A DNA stretch of 64,000 nucleotides, taken from NCBI GenBank assembly GCA_964584985.1, contig CAZPBK010000002.1, positions 22,009 to 86,008 on the forward strand. Reading direction: 5' to 3'. Shown here piece by piece: positions 26,001 to 33,988 of the stretch. A program made the position numbers and the translations under genes. Position 1 is the first letter of the stretch. Each line of letters starts with the position of its first letter. Source of the DNA: JABMRF01 sp964584985. GTDB taxonomy: Bacteria; Patescibacteriota; Patescibacteriia; UBA11705; JABHMO01. Below the pieces are notes generated by a model that did no database searches, had not been told where the DNA came from, and saw only the letters and a program-made list of their open reading frames with translations.

Positions 26001-26868
26001 TGAAGATTTGGCAGAATCTTCCGTGGAAGAAGCCGAGCCTGAAACCGAGCCAAAAGGGGAGATAAAACAAGGTATTGAATTTCACGAAGATTTTCCAGGA
26101 AATAAAGAGGCTTTAATTAAATCGGTGGAAACCAATAAGGTTTGTGTCCAAGAAATGCAAGAAAAATTAGCTGAATATAAAAGTCAATATGGCGATAGAG
26201 AAAATTGGGGGACATTTAAAAATAATATTGAGAAAAAGATTAAGTCTTTGGAAAGCCAAAATGAACATTATCTTAAAGAGGCGACTAATCCTTATAGTAG
26301 TTTAGAATTATCTAGGCGAGGAAATATGACGCCCCAACAAGCCGGAGAAAGTTTGGCTGAACATTATTTTTCCAGTGTGGAAACAGAAACAGATTTAACT
26401 TCTCCGGGAGAAAGAAGAGCCGGATTAGAAGCTCAACTAGACGACCTTTCACAAGAGCAAGAATCTTCATCCGAAGAAGTAGTCGGCGAAGAGGTTGAAT
26501 CCGAACTAGAGAAACAAGAAGTCATTACATTTAAAGACGATCGTTTGAGTAGACCTACAATAGAAAAAACTGAAATAAAGGGTAAGCCGTTTATCCGTGT
26601 AAAAGGAGGGGTAAAAATGAGTCCAAAAGAGTTGATAGAGTCTGATGTTTTGGCTGAAGATTATACGGAAAAAATGGCTAAACTTAAAGGCGGGGCTAGC
26701 CGGAACAGAGAAACCGTTCTAAAGTTGGCCAAAAAGATTTTTAAAGAACAAAAGGCTTTGGAGCATTTAAATAGTATAGGTGATAGCGAAAAAGCGACAA
26801 TTTTGAAAAAACAATTGCAAAACTCCAGTGCTTGGTTGGCAAAAAATTATCCCGATGTTTTTGAATAA
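23089..26868 (+). CDS. Giant coiled-coil membrane protein (5' partial at the gap)
   Basis: At least 1259 residues are visible; the frame is open from the gap edge at 23089, and the GTG at 23119 is only an internal codon. Long Lys/Glu-rich coiled-coil stretches fill about 1-180, 260-600 and 880-980. Two hydrophobic segments stand out: a glycine-rich one near 205-250 (GLGAGTIGLLAGAPIVGALGG) and one near 600-620 (YAAGIGALFASGAV). Between about 660 and 690 lies a Pro-Glu repeat (EPEQPPEPEQPP). A globular part near 700-860 has aromatic and glycine residues, and the C-terminus (about 1150-1250) is again basic and helical. I recognise no known family. It may be a structural or surface-associated protein. 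Confidence 0.75.
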   Translation, partial: NFYQENQPKLVVKEKLQNELEAKKEFFDRASEKQRKTLRREIENLEKELDKLKDIPKAPVDLKGAQEIVQEVEEKLEKGVEKSEEKEKEPDREELKKLRQDYIEQEVKMNKDYSGVSGWMKRMMSKEKFSADKSKLKELEKAYEGELAEQVFQEVDKMLEEEDKLVSERAKQLKERKEKSTVTKLMNVWNTKTFKKIRQAKLYVGLGAGTIGLLAGAPIVGALGGGAIAYKILGRSMGATGGFIGSYNLMSKVAKKKGTEVELTTEQKRELKEYANELNLTWWAKKRNKKIKIEGEEVRAGDVYESKKLELETQQAEKMTDEKLEEVIDYYQTAITVDGKDPNNDEKYRMLRREYAKRLRAQQKVAETGEKEKPKKKEKQDLEKFKEKVDKKVEALHELYRESLLNYLKQHLLVSRKYFQQMKEAGKYDESGQESEEYIKWNYKKNELKKIYDSFPEHIKSFIDAQVEGSDQPTFEMLAPDVLDKEKQRFAKGAEVKAQEVLDAEWKLDKEVENEFKKVLQKNAEEVRNIAEKEVKTEMEKEAEEIEALDKKDEAKVEAVMDVLDKEDKEAEQSLRKLFEEKNKKRLKKGRKAIDSEKLRVIYAAGIGALFASGAVQRYLIDFFVGDNLALRENLLEGETKKSGFVGFGQEKTEFEKVTYPKIDKEVITEEQLLEPEQPPEPEQPPKPEVEPEEGLVEKPKADIPEENLHLEVGPGTPNSFHGFMDPIVDEHGKEMFADQWQNALEEAEGNQDKAEAIFTKFTREWRFKQLKDLGFEFQQDSSGNWHYGYPMTVMPGTEMQMIEDPEAFGGWKMEVSGAKEHAIKWPSLENGVGLENYEGTEFTAGCSEELKESASDLIDDKLKELDMYKRQLASYYDIKPHSAVIPTAEGEFGAGFEQQAESLRSKISKLEMDIAEVESAARESSEDLEQTLEKMQGQGSGAVESAEAVKDVADQAETLQQPPQVEPAGGEDLAESSVEEAEPETEPKGEIKQGIEFHEDFPGNKEALIKSVETNKVCVQEMQEKLAEYKSQYGDRENWGTFKNNIEKKIKSLESQNEHYLKEATNPYSSLELSRRGNMTPQQAGESLAEHYFSSVETETDLTSPGERRAGLEAQLDDLSQEQESSSEEVVGEEVESELEKQEVITFKDDRLSRPTIEKTEIKGKPFIRVKGGVKMSPKELIESDVLAEDYTEKMAKLKGGASRNRETVLKLAKKIFKEQKALEHLNSIGDSEKATILKKQLQNSSAWLAKNYPDVFE

Positions 26869-26892
26869 TAATATAGTTTAGTAATTTTCATT

Positions 26893-26925
26893 AAACTTGG
26901 GTTAAACAAGTTTTAACTTTTGTTT
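26893..26925 (+). terminator. Weak intrinsic terminator after the coiled-coil gene
   Basis: AAACTTG (26893-26899) pairs with CAAGTTT (26907-26913), followed by a T-rich but interrupted tract. Confidence 0.5.
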
Positions 26926-26976
26926 TTATAAACAATGTGTTAAAATACTTTTAAGTTAATTGATTAATTATACTTT

Positions 26977-28227
26977 ATGCCTAAATTTATAATCAACGGA
27001 GGAAAAATATTAAAAGGAGAAATTCCGGTTAACGGCGCCAAAAACGCGGCTTTAAAAATTATTGCCGCGTCTCTTTTGTCAGATCAAGAAATTACCATAA
27101 AAAATGTACCGGATATTGAAGAAGTTAACCGTCTTTTGGAGTTATGTCAGGATGTTGGTAGTGAGATAAGAAGGGATAATGGAGAAGTGGTCATGAAAAC
27201 AGAAAAAATTGAAAAAATTGATTTGGATCCTGAACTGGTTAAGAAAATTCGTGCTTCGGTTTTAATGATCGGACCTATTTTACTCAGAAAAGGTGAGGTG
27301 CGTTTACCTCATCCCGGAGGTTGCGCCATTGGCCGTCGGCCGATTGATTTGTTTGTTGACGGTTTTAAAAAATTTGGAGCTGAAGTGACTGAAAATGAGG
27401 ATCATTATCATTTTAAAGCCGAGAAGCTTAAAGGCGCGGAATTTGTTTTCCCTAAAATTTCGGTGACTGCTACCGAAGTTATGATGATGAGCGCTTGTTT
27501 GGCTGAAGGAAAAACCGTTTTGCGAAATGCGGCTTGTGAGCCGGAGATCCCGGCCTTGGCTGAATATTTAAATCGTTGTGGAGCCAAGATCAGCGGAGCC
27601 GGCACTCATACTATTGAAATTGAAGGAGTGGAAAAGTTGGAAGCTGATGTTTACGAGGTTTTACCTGATCGAGTTGAAGCTGGCAGTTTTGCCATTCTTG
27701 GAGCCTTGGTTGGCGGTCCGGTTAAAGTGGTTAATTGTCAACCAAATCATTTGCGTGCTTTATGGGCGGTTTTTGACAAAATGGGTGTTGATTATAAAAT
27801 TGGTTCAGACTGGTTTGAAGTCAGTAAGGCTAAAAAGTTAAAGCCGGTGGATATTGTCACTCATGAATATCCGGGTTTTCCCACTGATTTGCAACAGCCC
27901 TTTACCGTACTTTTAACCCAATCGGAAGGCATGAGCATGGTTCATGAAACCATTTTTGAGAGCCGATTATTTTATACCGACAAACTGAGAAAAATGGGCG
28001 CCAGCATAATAATGTGTGATCCTCATAGAATAATTATCAACGGTCCCACTGAACTTTACGGTTCCAGACTGGAAAGCCCTGATTTGCGAGCCGGATTTGC
28101 TCTGCTTTTGGCTGCCTTGATTGCCGAGGGAGAAACCCAGATTGATAATGTTTATCAAATAGATAGAGGCTATCAACAAGTGGAAAAAAGATTATCTGAG
28201 CTGGGAGCTGATATTAAAAGGGAATAA
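26977..28227 (+). CDS. murA: UDP-N-acetylglucosamine 1-carboxyvinyltransferase
   Basis: 416 residues, the standard length. It has the two-domain EPSP-synthase-like fold: NGAKNAALKIIAASLL near the start (Lys22/Asn23 equivalents), HPGGCAIGRRPID with the PEP-binding cysteine at about residue 115, and PDRVEAGSF and YPGFPTDLQQPF further on. It transfers enolpyruvate to UDP-GlcNAc, the first committed step of peptidoglycan synthesis. Because the active-site residue is Cys rather than Asp, fosfomycin should be able to react with it. It is followed after 14 bp by the S41 protease gene. Confidence 0.97.
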   Translation: MPKFIINGGKILKGEIPVNGAKNAALKIIAASLLSDQEITIKNVPDIEEVNRLLELCQDVGSEIRRDNGEVVMKTEKIEKIDLDPELVKKIRASVLMIGPILLRKGEVRLPHPGGCAIGRRPIDLFVDGFKKFGAEVTENEDHYHFKAEKLKGAEFVFPKISVTATEVMMMSACLAEGKTVLRNAACEPEIPALAEYLNRCGAKISGAGTHTIEIEGVEKLEADVYEVLPDRVEAGSFAILGALVGGPVKVVNCQPNHLRALWAVFDKMGVDYKIGSDWFEVSKAKKLKPVDIVTHEYPGFPTDLQQPFTVLLTQSEGMSMVHETIFESRLFYTDKLRKMGASIIMCDPHRIIINGPTELYGSRLESPDLRAGFALLLAALIAEGETQIDNVYQIDRGYQQVEKRLSELGADIKRE

Positions 28228-28241
28228 CTTGGTAAAAATTT

Positions 28242-29495
28242 ATGGAAAATTCTTTTCAAAAAAATATTATGAAAAAAACCGGAAAAAAAAATATAATAAA
28301 AAAAATAATTTTATTTGTGGTTGTTTTGGCGGTATTGATTGGACTTTTTTTTGGCGGGTATGTAGCCGGAAAAGTTACTTCGGGAAAACTGAATTTGCGT
28401 TTTAATCCCGACATGTATCAACAAACCGAACTTCCCGAAATTTTTGAAAGTAATCTAATAGAACAGATTTGGACGATTCTTCAAACCGATTATGTTCATG
28501 GAGATAAGATTAAGCAAAAGGAGCTTTTTTATGGAGCCATGAAAGGATTTGTGTCCGGAGTGGGAGATCCGTATACGGTATTTTTGGATCCGGAAACTTC
28601 CAAAGATTTTGAAGAGCAGATGTCCGGAGAATTTGAAGGAATCGGTGCCGAGATTGCTATGAGAGATGAGGTGGTGACGATAGTTGCTCCCTTGCCCGGT
28701 ACTCCCGCTGATAAAGCAGGGTTAATGCCCGAGGATAAAATTTACAAAGTTGATGAGAAAGAAACAGTTGGGATGAGTTTGGAAGAGGTGGTAAAATTAA
28801 TTCGCGGTCCGAAAGGAACAGAGGTTACTTTATTGATTGTGCGTGGAAGTGAACCGCCTCAGGAGGTAGTGATAACTCGCGGGTTGATTGAAGTAAAAAG
28901 TGTGGAATGGGAAGAAAGACCGGATGATATTGTTTATGTGGAAATAAGTTCTTTTAATGAAGACACTGTTCCTTTATTTAGAAAAATGATAAATAAAGTT
29001 GATTTTTCCACCAAAACGGGCTTAATCATGGATTTACGAAGCAACCCGGGCGGACTTTTGCAGGCGGCCTTGGAAATACCTTCGTATTGGGTAGAAAAGA
29101 ATCAAGTAGTGTTGGTAGAAAAATTCAGTGAGGATAAACAAACCCAATATACGGCCGGAAATTCCGATTATTTTGCGGATATTCCGACTGTTGTTTTAAT
29201 TGACCAAGGAAGCGCTTCGGGTTCTGAAATTGTAGCCGGTGCTTTGCAAGATTATGATAAAGCCACCATTGTCGGTAAAAAAAGTTTTGGTAAAGGGTCT
29301 GTTCAGTCGCTTAGGAAATTACCCGACGGTTCTTCAATCAAGGTTACCGTAGCCGAGTGGCTTACTCCGAACGGACGAGGAATAAATGAACAAGGAATAC
29401 AGCCGGATGTGGAAATTGACTATACCAGAGAAAACTATGAAAATGATAAAGATCCTCAGTTGGAAAAAGCCATTGAAATACTTTTGACCAAATAA
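28242..29495 (+). CDS. ctpA: S41 family C-terminal processing protease
   Basis: 417 residues. An N-terminal membrane anchor (about 22-46) keeps the rest outside. A PDZ domain lies at about 125-205 (APLPGTPADKAGLMPEDKI). The catalytic domain shows DLRSNPGG (about 264), the nucleophile in GSASGSEI (about 327) and the catalytic lysine in GKKSFGKGSVQ (about 350). These enzymes cleave C-termini of extracytoplasmic proteins and often act in envelope maintenance. It is co-directional with murA. The exact Ctp subtype is not resolvable, so the symbol is generic. Confidence 0.94.
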   Translation: MENSFQKNIMKKTGKKNIIKKIILFVVVLAVLIGLFFGGYVAGKVTSGKLNLRFNPDMYQQTELPEIFESNLIEQIWTILQTDYVHGDKIKQKELFYGAMKGFVSGVGDPYTVFLDPETSKDFEEQMSGEFEGIGAEIAMRDEVVTIVAPLPGTPADKAGLMPEDKIYKVDEKETVGMSLEEVVKLIRGPKGTEVTLLIVRGSEPPQEVVITRGLIEVKSVEWEERPDDIVYVEISSFNEDTVPLFRKMINKVDFSTKTGLIMDLRSNPGGLLQAALEIPSYWVEKNQVVLVEKFSEDKQTQYTAGNSDYFADIPTVVLIDQGSASGSEIVAGALQDYDKATIVGKKSFGKGSVQSLRKLPDGSSIKVTVAEWLTPNGRGINEQGIQPDVEIDYTRENYENDKDPQLEKAIEILLTK

Positions 29496-29513
29496 ATTGT
29501 TCAATTCATAAAT

Positions 29514-29541
29514 AAAAAAGAGGGGATGTCTCTCTTTTTTT
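29514..29541 (+). terminator. Intrinsic terminator after the S41 protease gene
   Basis: AAAAAAGAG pairs with CTCTTTTTT across a 9-nt loop, followed by T and C residues; it ends 10 bp before rplI. Confidence 0.75.
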
Positions 29542-29550
29542 CTTTACACT

Positions 29551-29994
29551 ATGAAAATTATATTAATCAAAGGGGTAAACAAATTAGGTAAAAAAGGAGA
29601 AGTAAAAGAAGTTTCTCGTGGTTTTGCTCTGAATTATTTGCTTCCCAACAACTTGGCCGTACATTACACGGAAAAAGCCAAGAAAAAATATCAAACTGAT
29701 TTGACTGTTGAAGAACAAAGCGAAAAATGGAAAAAAGAAAAGATTGATTCAACAGTCAATAAAATAAAAAACACGGTTCTTACTTTTAGTCAAAAAGCGG
29801 ATGAAAAAGGTACTTTTTTTGCCGGAGTAAGTAAAGAGGATTTGGTAAAAGCTTTGAATAAAAAAGGTATTCAGATAAAATCAAAGCAAATACAAATGGA
29901 TCAAAAGATAAAAAAAACCGGGGAATATAAAGTAAAAATAAATTTGGGGGACAGAGGTCAAGCCGAGTGCAAGGTTTTGGCCGGTCGAGCTTAA
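29551..29994 (+). CDS. rplI: Large ribosomal subunit protein bL9
   Basis: 147 residues. The N-terminal domain MKIILIKGVNKLGKKGEVKEV with GFALNYLLPNNLA (about 25-38) is the bL9 signature that binds 23S rRNA. A long central helix and a C-terminal domain with GTFFAGVSKEDL follow. bL9 is absent from many Patescibacteria, so its presence is taxonomically informative. No neighbouring ribosomal protein genes (rpsF, ssb, rpsR) accompany it here, unlike the order in many bacteria. Confidence 0.95.
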   Translation: MKIILIKGVNKLGKKGEVKEVSRGFALNYLLPNNLAVHYTEKAKKKYQTDLTVEEQSEKWKKEKIDSTVNKIKNTVLTFSQKADEKGTFFAGVSKEDLVKALNKKGIQIKSKQIQMDQKIKKTGEYKVKINLGDRGQAECKVLAGRA

Positions 29995-30015
29995 CTTTAA
30001 TAATAAAAAATACAT

Positions 30016-31713
30016 ATGGCCAAATATATTTTCGTGGTCGGAGGAGTAATGAGCGGAGTGGGCAAAGGGGTAGCCGCCGCTTCCATCGGCCGAGTTCTTC
30101 AATCCAAAGGTTATAGAGTTTCGGCTATAAAAATTGATCCGTATATTAATGTTGATGCCGGAACAATGAATCCTACGGAACACGGAGAGGTTTTTGTCAC
30201 TGATGACGGAGATGAAACCGATCAAGATATTGGTAATTATGAACGATTTCTAAATGCCGACATATTATCGGACAATTATATGACTACAGGCCGGGTTTAT
30301 CAAACGGTTATTGAAAAAGAAAGAAATTTGGGTTATGGCGGTAAGTGCGTGGAAGTGGTTCCTCATATTCCGGAAGAAATAATTCGTCGGATCACCACGG
30401 CCCAAAAAAAGACTGATTCTGAAATTATGATTATTGAAATTGGCGGAACAGTTGGGGAATATCAAAATTTGTTGTTTTTAGAAGCGGCTCGAACAATGAA
30501 AATGCACAATTTTCATGATGTCAGTTTTGTTTTGGTTTCTTTTTTGCCGGTGCCTTCCAATTTGGGGGAGATGAAGACCAAGCCGACACAATACGCGATC
30601 AGAACCTTGAATTCAGCCGGAATACAAACCGACTTTGTTCTTTGTCGAAGCGGTTTGCCTTTGGATGAAAGAAGAAAACAAAAGATTGCGGTTTCCGGCA
30701 GTATTTTGCCGGATCATATTTTTTCCGCTCCGGATGTTGATTCAATCTATGAAATTCCCATAAACTTTGATCAAGAGAAAATCGGTGAAAAAATATTAAA
30801 ACAATTTGGTTGGGGACCAAAGCCGGAGGCCCCGGGAATGGATAAATGGCAGAGTTTGGTTAAAGAAATAAAATCAAAAAAATCAGAAAAAGATATAATA
30901 AAAATAGGAATAGTCGGAAAATATTTCAAAACAGGAGATTTTGTTCTTAAAGATTCCTATATCTCGGTTATTGAAGCAATAAAACACGCTTGTTGGACTT
31001 TGAAAAAACAACCGGAAATTGAATGGATAAATTCTGAAAATTTTGAAAAAAACAAGGAAGCATTAAAACAACTTGACCGTTTTGACGGAGTGGTGGTTCC
31101 CGGAGGTTTTGGTAATCGTGGAGTGGAAGGAAAAATCGCCGCTATAAAATACATAAGAGAAAATAATATACCTTTTTTTGGTCTCTGCTATGGATTGCAG
31201 CTTGCGGTTATTGAATTTGCCAGAAGTGTTTGTGGTCTTGAAAACGCTGTTTCCGAAGAAATGGAATCAACTTCCGATTGTCGGGTTATTCATGTGATGC
31301 CGGAGCAGTTAAAAAACTTAGCCGAAGAAAAATACGGTTCAACTATGCGCTTGGGAGCTTATCCGTGTATTTTAAAGAAAAACACTAAAGCTTATGAAGC
31401 TTATGAAAAAAAAGAAATTTCCGAGCGACATCGACATCGGTATGAAGTAAATAATCAGTATAGGGATCAGCTTGAAGAAAGGGGGTTAATTATGTCGGGC
31501 TTGTCGCCGGATAAAGATTTAGTGGAAATTATTGAGCTATCCGATCATCCGTTTTTTTTGGCTACGCAGTTTCATCCGGAATTTAAATCGCGTCCGATAA
31601 CCGGGCACCCGTTGTTTAATGCGTTTATTAAAGCTTGCGTAAAAAAGAACAACAAAACCGGCTTTGATTTACAAAAAAATCATGATGGTAATTTAACTAT
31701 TGCCAGTTACTGA
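30016..31713 (+). CDS. pyrG: CTP synthase
   Basis: 565 residues. The N-terminal synthetase domain starts FVVGGVMSGVGKGVAAASIG (P-loop type ATP site) with KIDPYINVDAGTMNP and HGEVFVTDDG. The C-terminal class I glutaminase domain shows GGFGNRGVEGK, the nucleophile in FGLCYGLQLA (about 395) and the His-Glu pair in HPEFKSRP (about 520-522). It aminates UTP to CTP with glutamine. It lies 21 bp after rplI and is followed by a terminator at 31759-31789. Confidence 0.98.
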   Translation: MAKYIFVVGGVMSGVGKGVAAASIGRVLQSKGYRVSAIKIDPYINVDAGTMNPTEHGEVFVTDDGDETDQDIGNYERFLNADILSDNYMTTGRVYQTVIEKERNLGYGGKCVEVVPHIPEEIIRRITTAQKKTDSEIMIIEIGGTVGEYQNLLFLEAARTMKMHNFHDVSFVLVSFLPVPSNLGEMKTKPTQYAIRTLNSAGIQTDFVLCRSGLPLDERRKQKIAVSGSILPDHIFSAPDVDSIYEIPINFDQEKIGEKILKQFGWGPKPEAPGMDKWQSLVKEIKSKKSEKDIIKIGIVGKYFKTGDFVLKDSYISVIEAIKHACWTLKKQPEIEWINSENFEKNKEALKQLDRFDGVVVPGGFGNRGVEGKIAAIKYIRENNIPFFGLCYGLQLAVIEFARSVCGLENAVSEEMESTSDCRVIHVMPEQLKNLAEEKYGSTMRLGAYPCILKKNTKAYEAYEKKEISERHRHRYEVNNQYRDQLEERGLIMSGLSPDKDLVEIIELSDHPFFLATQFHPEFKSRPITGHPLFNAFIKACVKKNNKTGFDLQKNHDGNLTIASY

Positions 31714-31758
31714 TATTAACGATTTAGTGGATAGAACATAAAGAAATATTATATAACT

Positions 31759-31789
31759 AAAAAACACCTTTTCCATTAAGGTGTTTTTT
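31759..31789. terminator. Bidirectional intrinsic terminator
   Basis: AAAAAACACCTT (31759-31770) pairs with AAGGTGTTTTTT (31778-31789) around a 7-nt loop, between pyrG and the convergent gene ending at 31801. Confidence 0.92.
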
Positions 31790-31800
31790 AATTAAGAGTT

Positions 31801-33147
31801 TTAATAACGAAGGACTTTTTTTATTTTGGCTATCTCTGTTTCTTTACTATGTAATATTTTTTTTATGTTGGAAACCCCACTGGTGGAAGCTTCTAAAAAA
31901 CCTTCCATAGCCGCCTCGGCCAACCAGCCGTTGTTAAGCCAATCAAAAAGCCATTGAGCGGTATGTTCAGGCTTTTCTTGGTTTATGCCGGAACCAATGG
32001 TGCGTAACCAGCGACGATTGAAAAGTTCTTGTGAACCGATCGGCGGAGCCATAATAATCGGTAAGCCCAAGGCGGTGTAAAAACTAAGTTCACTTGGTTT
32101 TGTCCAGAGAATATCCGTGTCAATTAAAATTTTGTTGAATTTTTGGAAATATTCTTTTTTATTGCGACCGTGAATAATGATTATACCCTTGTTTAATTGA
32201 TTCTTTAACTCAAGGCTTTGAATATTTTTTTTAAAGTAATCATTGACATCATTGTGAATGCCGGCTACAAGAACTACGCGAATTTTTCCGGCTTTAATGG
32301 GTTGTTTTAAGCTTTTAACAATTTTTATCCCCAGTTTTCTTTGTGCGCCGGCACCACCTACGGCAAACATCAATGTCAAAACATGGTCGGCTCTTTCCGG
32401 ATAATTTTTTCGTCCCAAATGTTTAATAACCGTTTCCTCATAGTTTTTTAAATAAGCTTTTTTAGGATCCAGGCTGAACAGTCTATAACCCAACTCTTTT
32501 TTTAAAGTGGTTTCTTTTTTTCCGCCGACCAAGCTTTCCGGCAAAGGAAAACCGGTTACAAAAATATTCTCCGATTTTACGCCGTAAAGACGCAGTCGTT
32601 TGGCACAACGAGGATTGGGCGCCAGGTATTTAATTCGGCTGGAGCGGGGAGCAAGCGGAGCCCAGGCTCGACTCAAATCAGTGTCCGTGCCCAAGCAATA
32701 TATTTCACCGGGATAATTGTATTCCTCAGCCATAAAAGCGGTGGCGAAAAAAGTGGTTATCAGTGGTCGGGGATCTTGACCCAGCTTATTAATCAAGTGT
32801 TTGCCCCAATTTCTTTTTTTTATAAGAGTATATAGGGATCTTGTTTGTAAACTTGGTTTTGATAAATCTCTTTTGGGATAAAAAGGGGGAATAGCTTGCA
32901 GTTTATCAAAAATTTTCCAGGCCATTTCTCCGATTATTGGAAGATTTTTAAATCTGGAAATAAATTCATAGCCTTTTCTGGATTTTTGCCAAAGTTTTTT
33001 ATCTTTTTTCGGGATGCCCTTATAACTATTGGCATTAATTATTTCATTTTTATAAGCCAGTTGTCGGAGTGGCCAAGCGGCGCGTTGGTGTCCATAGCCC
33101 ATATCCACGGCCAGAACATAGGCTTTTTTTTCCTTTTTTTTTGGCAT
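31801..33147 (-). CDS. GT-B-like glycosyltransferase (MGDG-synthase-like), tentative
   Basis: 448 residues with a basic start. VLAVDMGYGHQRAAWPL (about 12-28) is close to the GxGHxxAA motif that opens monogalactosyldiacylglycerol-synthase-type and MurG-like GT-B enzymes. Further along, FVTGFPLPESL (about 197) and a nucleotide-sugar-site-like region ILWTKPSELSFYTALGLPII (about 345-364) with a KPSE motif agree with a GT-B C-terminal half. There are no membrane spans. It may glycosylate a lipid or envelope precursor, but substrate and donor are unknown. It is a single-gene minus-strand unit with an extended -10 promoter at 33174-33182. Confidence 0.65.
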   Translation of the reverse strand: MPKKKEKKAYVLAVDMGYGHQRAAWPLRQLAYKNEIINANSYKGIPKKDKKLWQKSRKGYEFISRFKNLPIIGEMAWKIFDKLQAIPPFYPKRDLSKPSLQTRSLYTLIKKRNWGKHLINKLGQDPRPLITTFFATAFMAEEYNYPGEIYCLGTDTDLSRAWAPLAPRSSRIKYLAPNPRCAKRLRLYGVKSENIFVTGFPLPESLVGGKKETTLKKELGYRLFSLDPKKAYLKNYEETVIKHLGRKNYPERADHVLTLMFAVGGAGAQRKLGIKIVKSLKQPIKAGKIRVVLVAGIHNDVNDYFKKNIQSLELKNQLNKGIIIIHGRNKKEYFQKFNKILIDTDILWTKPSELSFYTALGLPIIMAPPIGSQELFNRRWLRTIGSGINQEKPEHTAQWLFDWLNNGWLAEAAMEGFLEASTSGVSNIKKILHSKETEIAKIKKVLRY

Positions 33148-33173
33148 AATTAAAAAAATAAGTTATTTACTAT

Positions 33174-33182
33174 ATTATAGCA
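33174..33182 (-). promoter_or_regulatory. Extended -10 promoter TGCTATAAT for the gene starting at 33147
   Basis: On the minus strand TGCTATAAT ends 26 nt before the start codon, giving a leader of about 20 nt. Confidence 0.6.
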
Positions 33183-33358
33183 TTTTTAAACGTTTGAGGA
33201 AAAATCAAAATAACAACATAAAGAATAATTTTTGATTAATAGTTTTCAATCGGTGATTTTTAAAAAAATTTTCGTTTTTGTCAAGTACTTAAGCCGTTTA
33301 ATAATATTGTCTAAAATTAGAAAAATAAAGACTATATATTCTTATATAAAAAGGGGGC

Positions 33359-33387
33359 TTGACAAAACATTATTTTGGGTATATAAT
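33359..33387 (+). promoter_or_regulatory. Consensus promoter for the DUF5320-like gene
   Basis: TTGACA (33359-33364), 17-bp spacer, TATAAT (33382-33387), a perfect match to the sigma-70-type consensus. The 276-bp region before the gene is otherwise A/T-rich and featureless. Confidence 0.85.
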
Positions 33388-33423
33388 CATAATGCAATTT
33401 AATTAATTCATAACAAAGTTAAT

Positions 33424-33618
33424 ATGCCAAATAGAAATGCTACCGGACCTTTGGGAGAAGGTCCTAAAACAGGCAGAGGTCTTGGTCCTTGCGGAAGTGG
33501 GCAGGCCAATGGACGAAACGAAGACTCAGATCATCCACGAAAAGGACTTTTTGGGCGCGGACGCAGACAAGGACGAGGTTTGGGACTTGGGCTTGGAAGA
33601 CGAAACCAAGGCCGATAA
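33424..33618 (+). CDS. DUF5320-like small Gly/Arg-rich protein
   Basis: 64 residues. The start NATGPLGEGPKTGRGLGPCG matches the DUF5320 pattern (TGPxGxGPxTGRGxGxC), and the rest is Gly- and Arg-rich (GRGRRQGRGLGLGLG). DUF5320 genes are often found beside DUF134 regulators and NifX-type proteins in anaerobes. Here the DUF134 gene follows at 33707 and a NifX-like gene sits at 40062. The single Cys could bind a metal, but the function is unknown. Overlapping longer reading frames in the same region are shadows. Confidence 0.75.
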   Translation: MPNRNATGPLGEGPKTGRGLGPCGSGQANGRNEDSDHPRKGLFGRGRRQGRGLGLGLGRRNQGR

Positions 33619-33630
33619 ATCCGATTAAAA

Positions 33631-33672
33631 GGGGCGGAAAAAATCCGCCCCGCCTGTTGTTTTATTTTTTTA
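33631..33672 (+). terminator. Intrinsic terminator after the DUF5320-like gene
   Basis: A perfect GGGGCGGA/TCCGCCCC stem (33631-33638, 33644-33651) is followed after about 10 nt by T-rich sequence. Confidence 0.7.
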
Positions 33673-33706
33673 AAAATTATTATATAATTAAATAATCTTA
33701 GTAAAT

Positions 33707-33982
33707 ATGCCCAGACCAAGAGGACGAAGACGAGTGGGGTTTAGTCATCATCAGCGGGTTTTCAAGCCCAGGGGGATTCCGTCCAGTGGATTGGAAATTA
33801 TAAGTTTAAGCCATGAAGAGTTGGAGGCTCTGCGTTTGAAAAATTTGGAAAACCTGGATCAACTTGAATGCGCGGAAAAAATGCATACTTCTCAAAGCAC
33901 TTTTCAAAGAATCTTAGCTGAAGCTTATAAAAAAATCAGTGATGCTTTGATTAACGGCAAAGCCATAAAAATAATTGAATAA
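33707..33982 (+). CDS. DUF134 family DNA-binding protein
   Basis: 91 residues, normal for DUF134. The conserved start MPRPRGRRRVGF, FKPRGIPSSGLE and LSHEELEALRLKNLENL precede a sigma-70 region-4-like helix-turn-helix (QLECAEKMHTSQSTFQRIL, about 48-66). It is likely a transcription regulator of the metal/redox genes around it, though DUF134 targets are poorly known. It is followed after 6 bp by the thioredoxin-CcdA fusion gene, so the two are probably one unit. Confidence 0.92.
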   Translation: MPRPRGRRRVGFSHHQRVFKPRGIPSSGLEIISLSHEELEALRLKNLENLDQLECAEKMHTSQSTFQRILAEAYKKISDALINGKAIKIIE

Positions 33983-33988
33983 ATAAAT

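Noticed and set aside
33437..33695. Overlapping reading frames across the DUF5320-like gene
   Set aside because: They arise from its Gly/Arg-rich codons in other frames. The frame at 33424 has the family signature and the promoter spacing.
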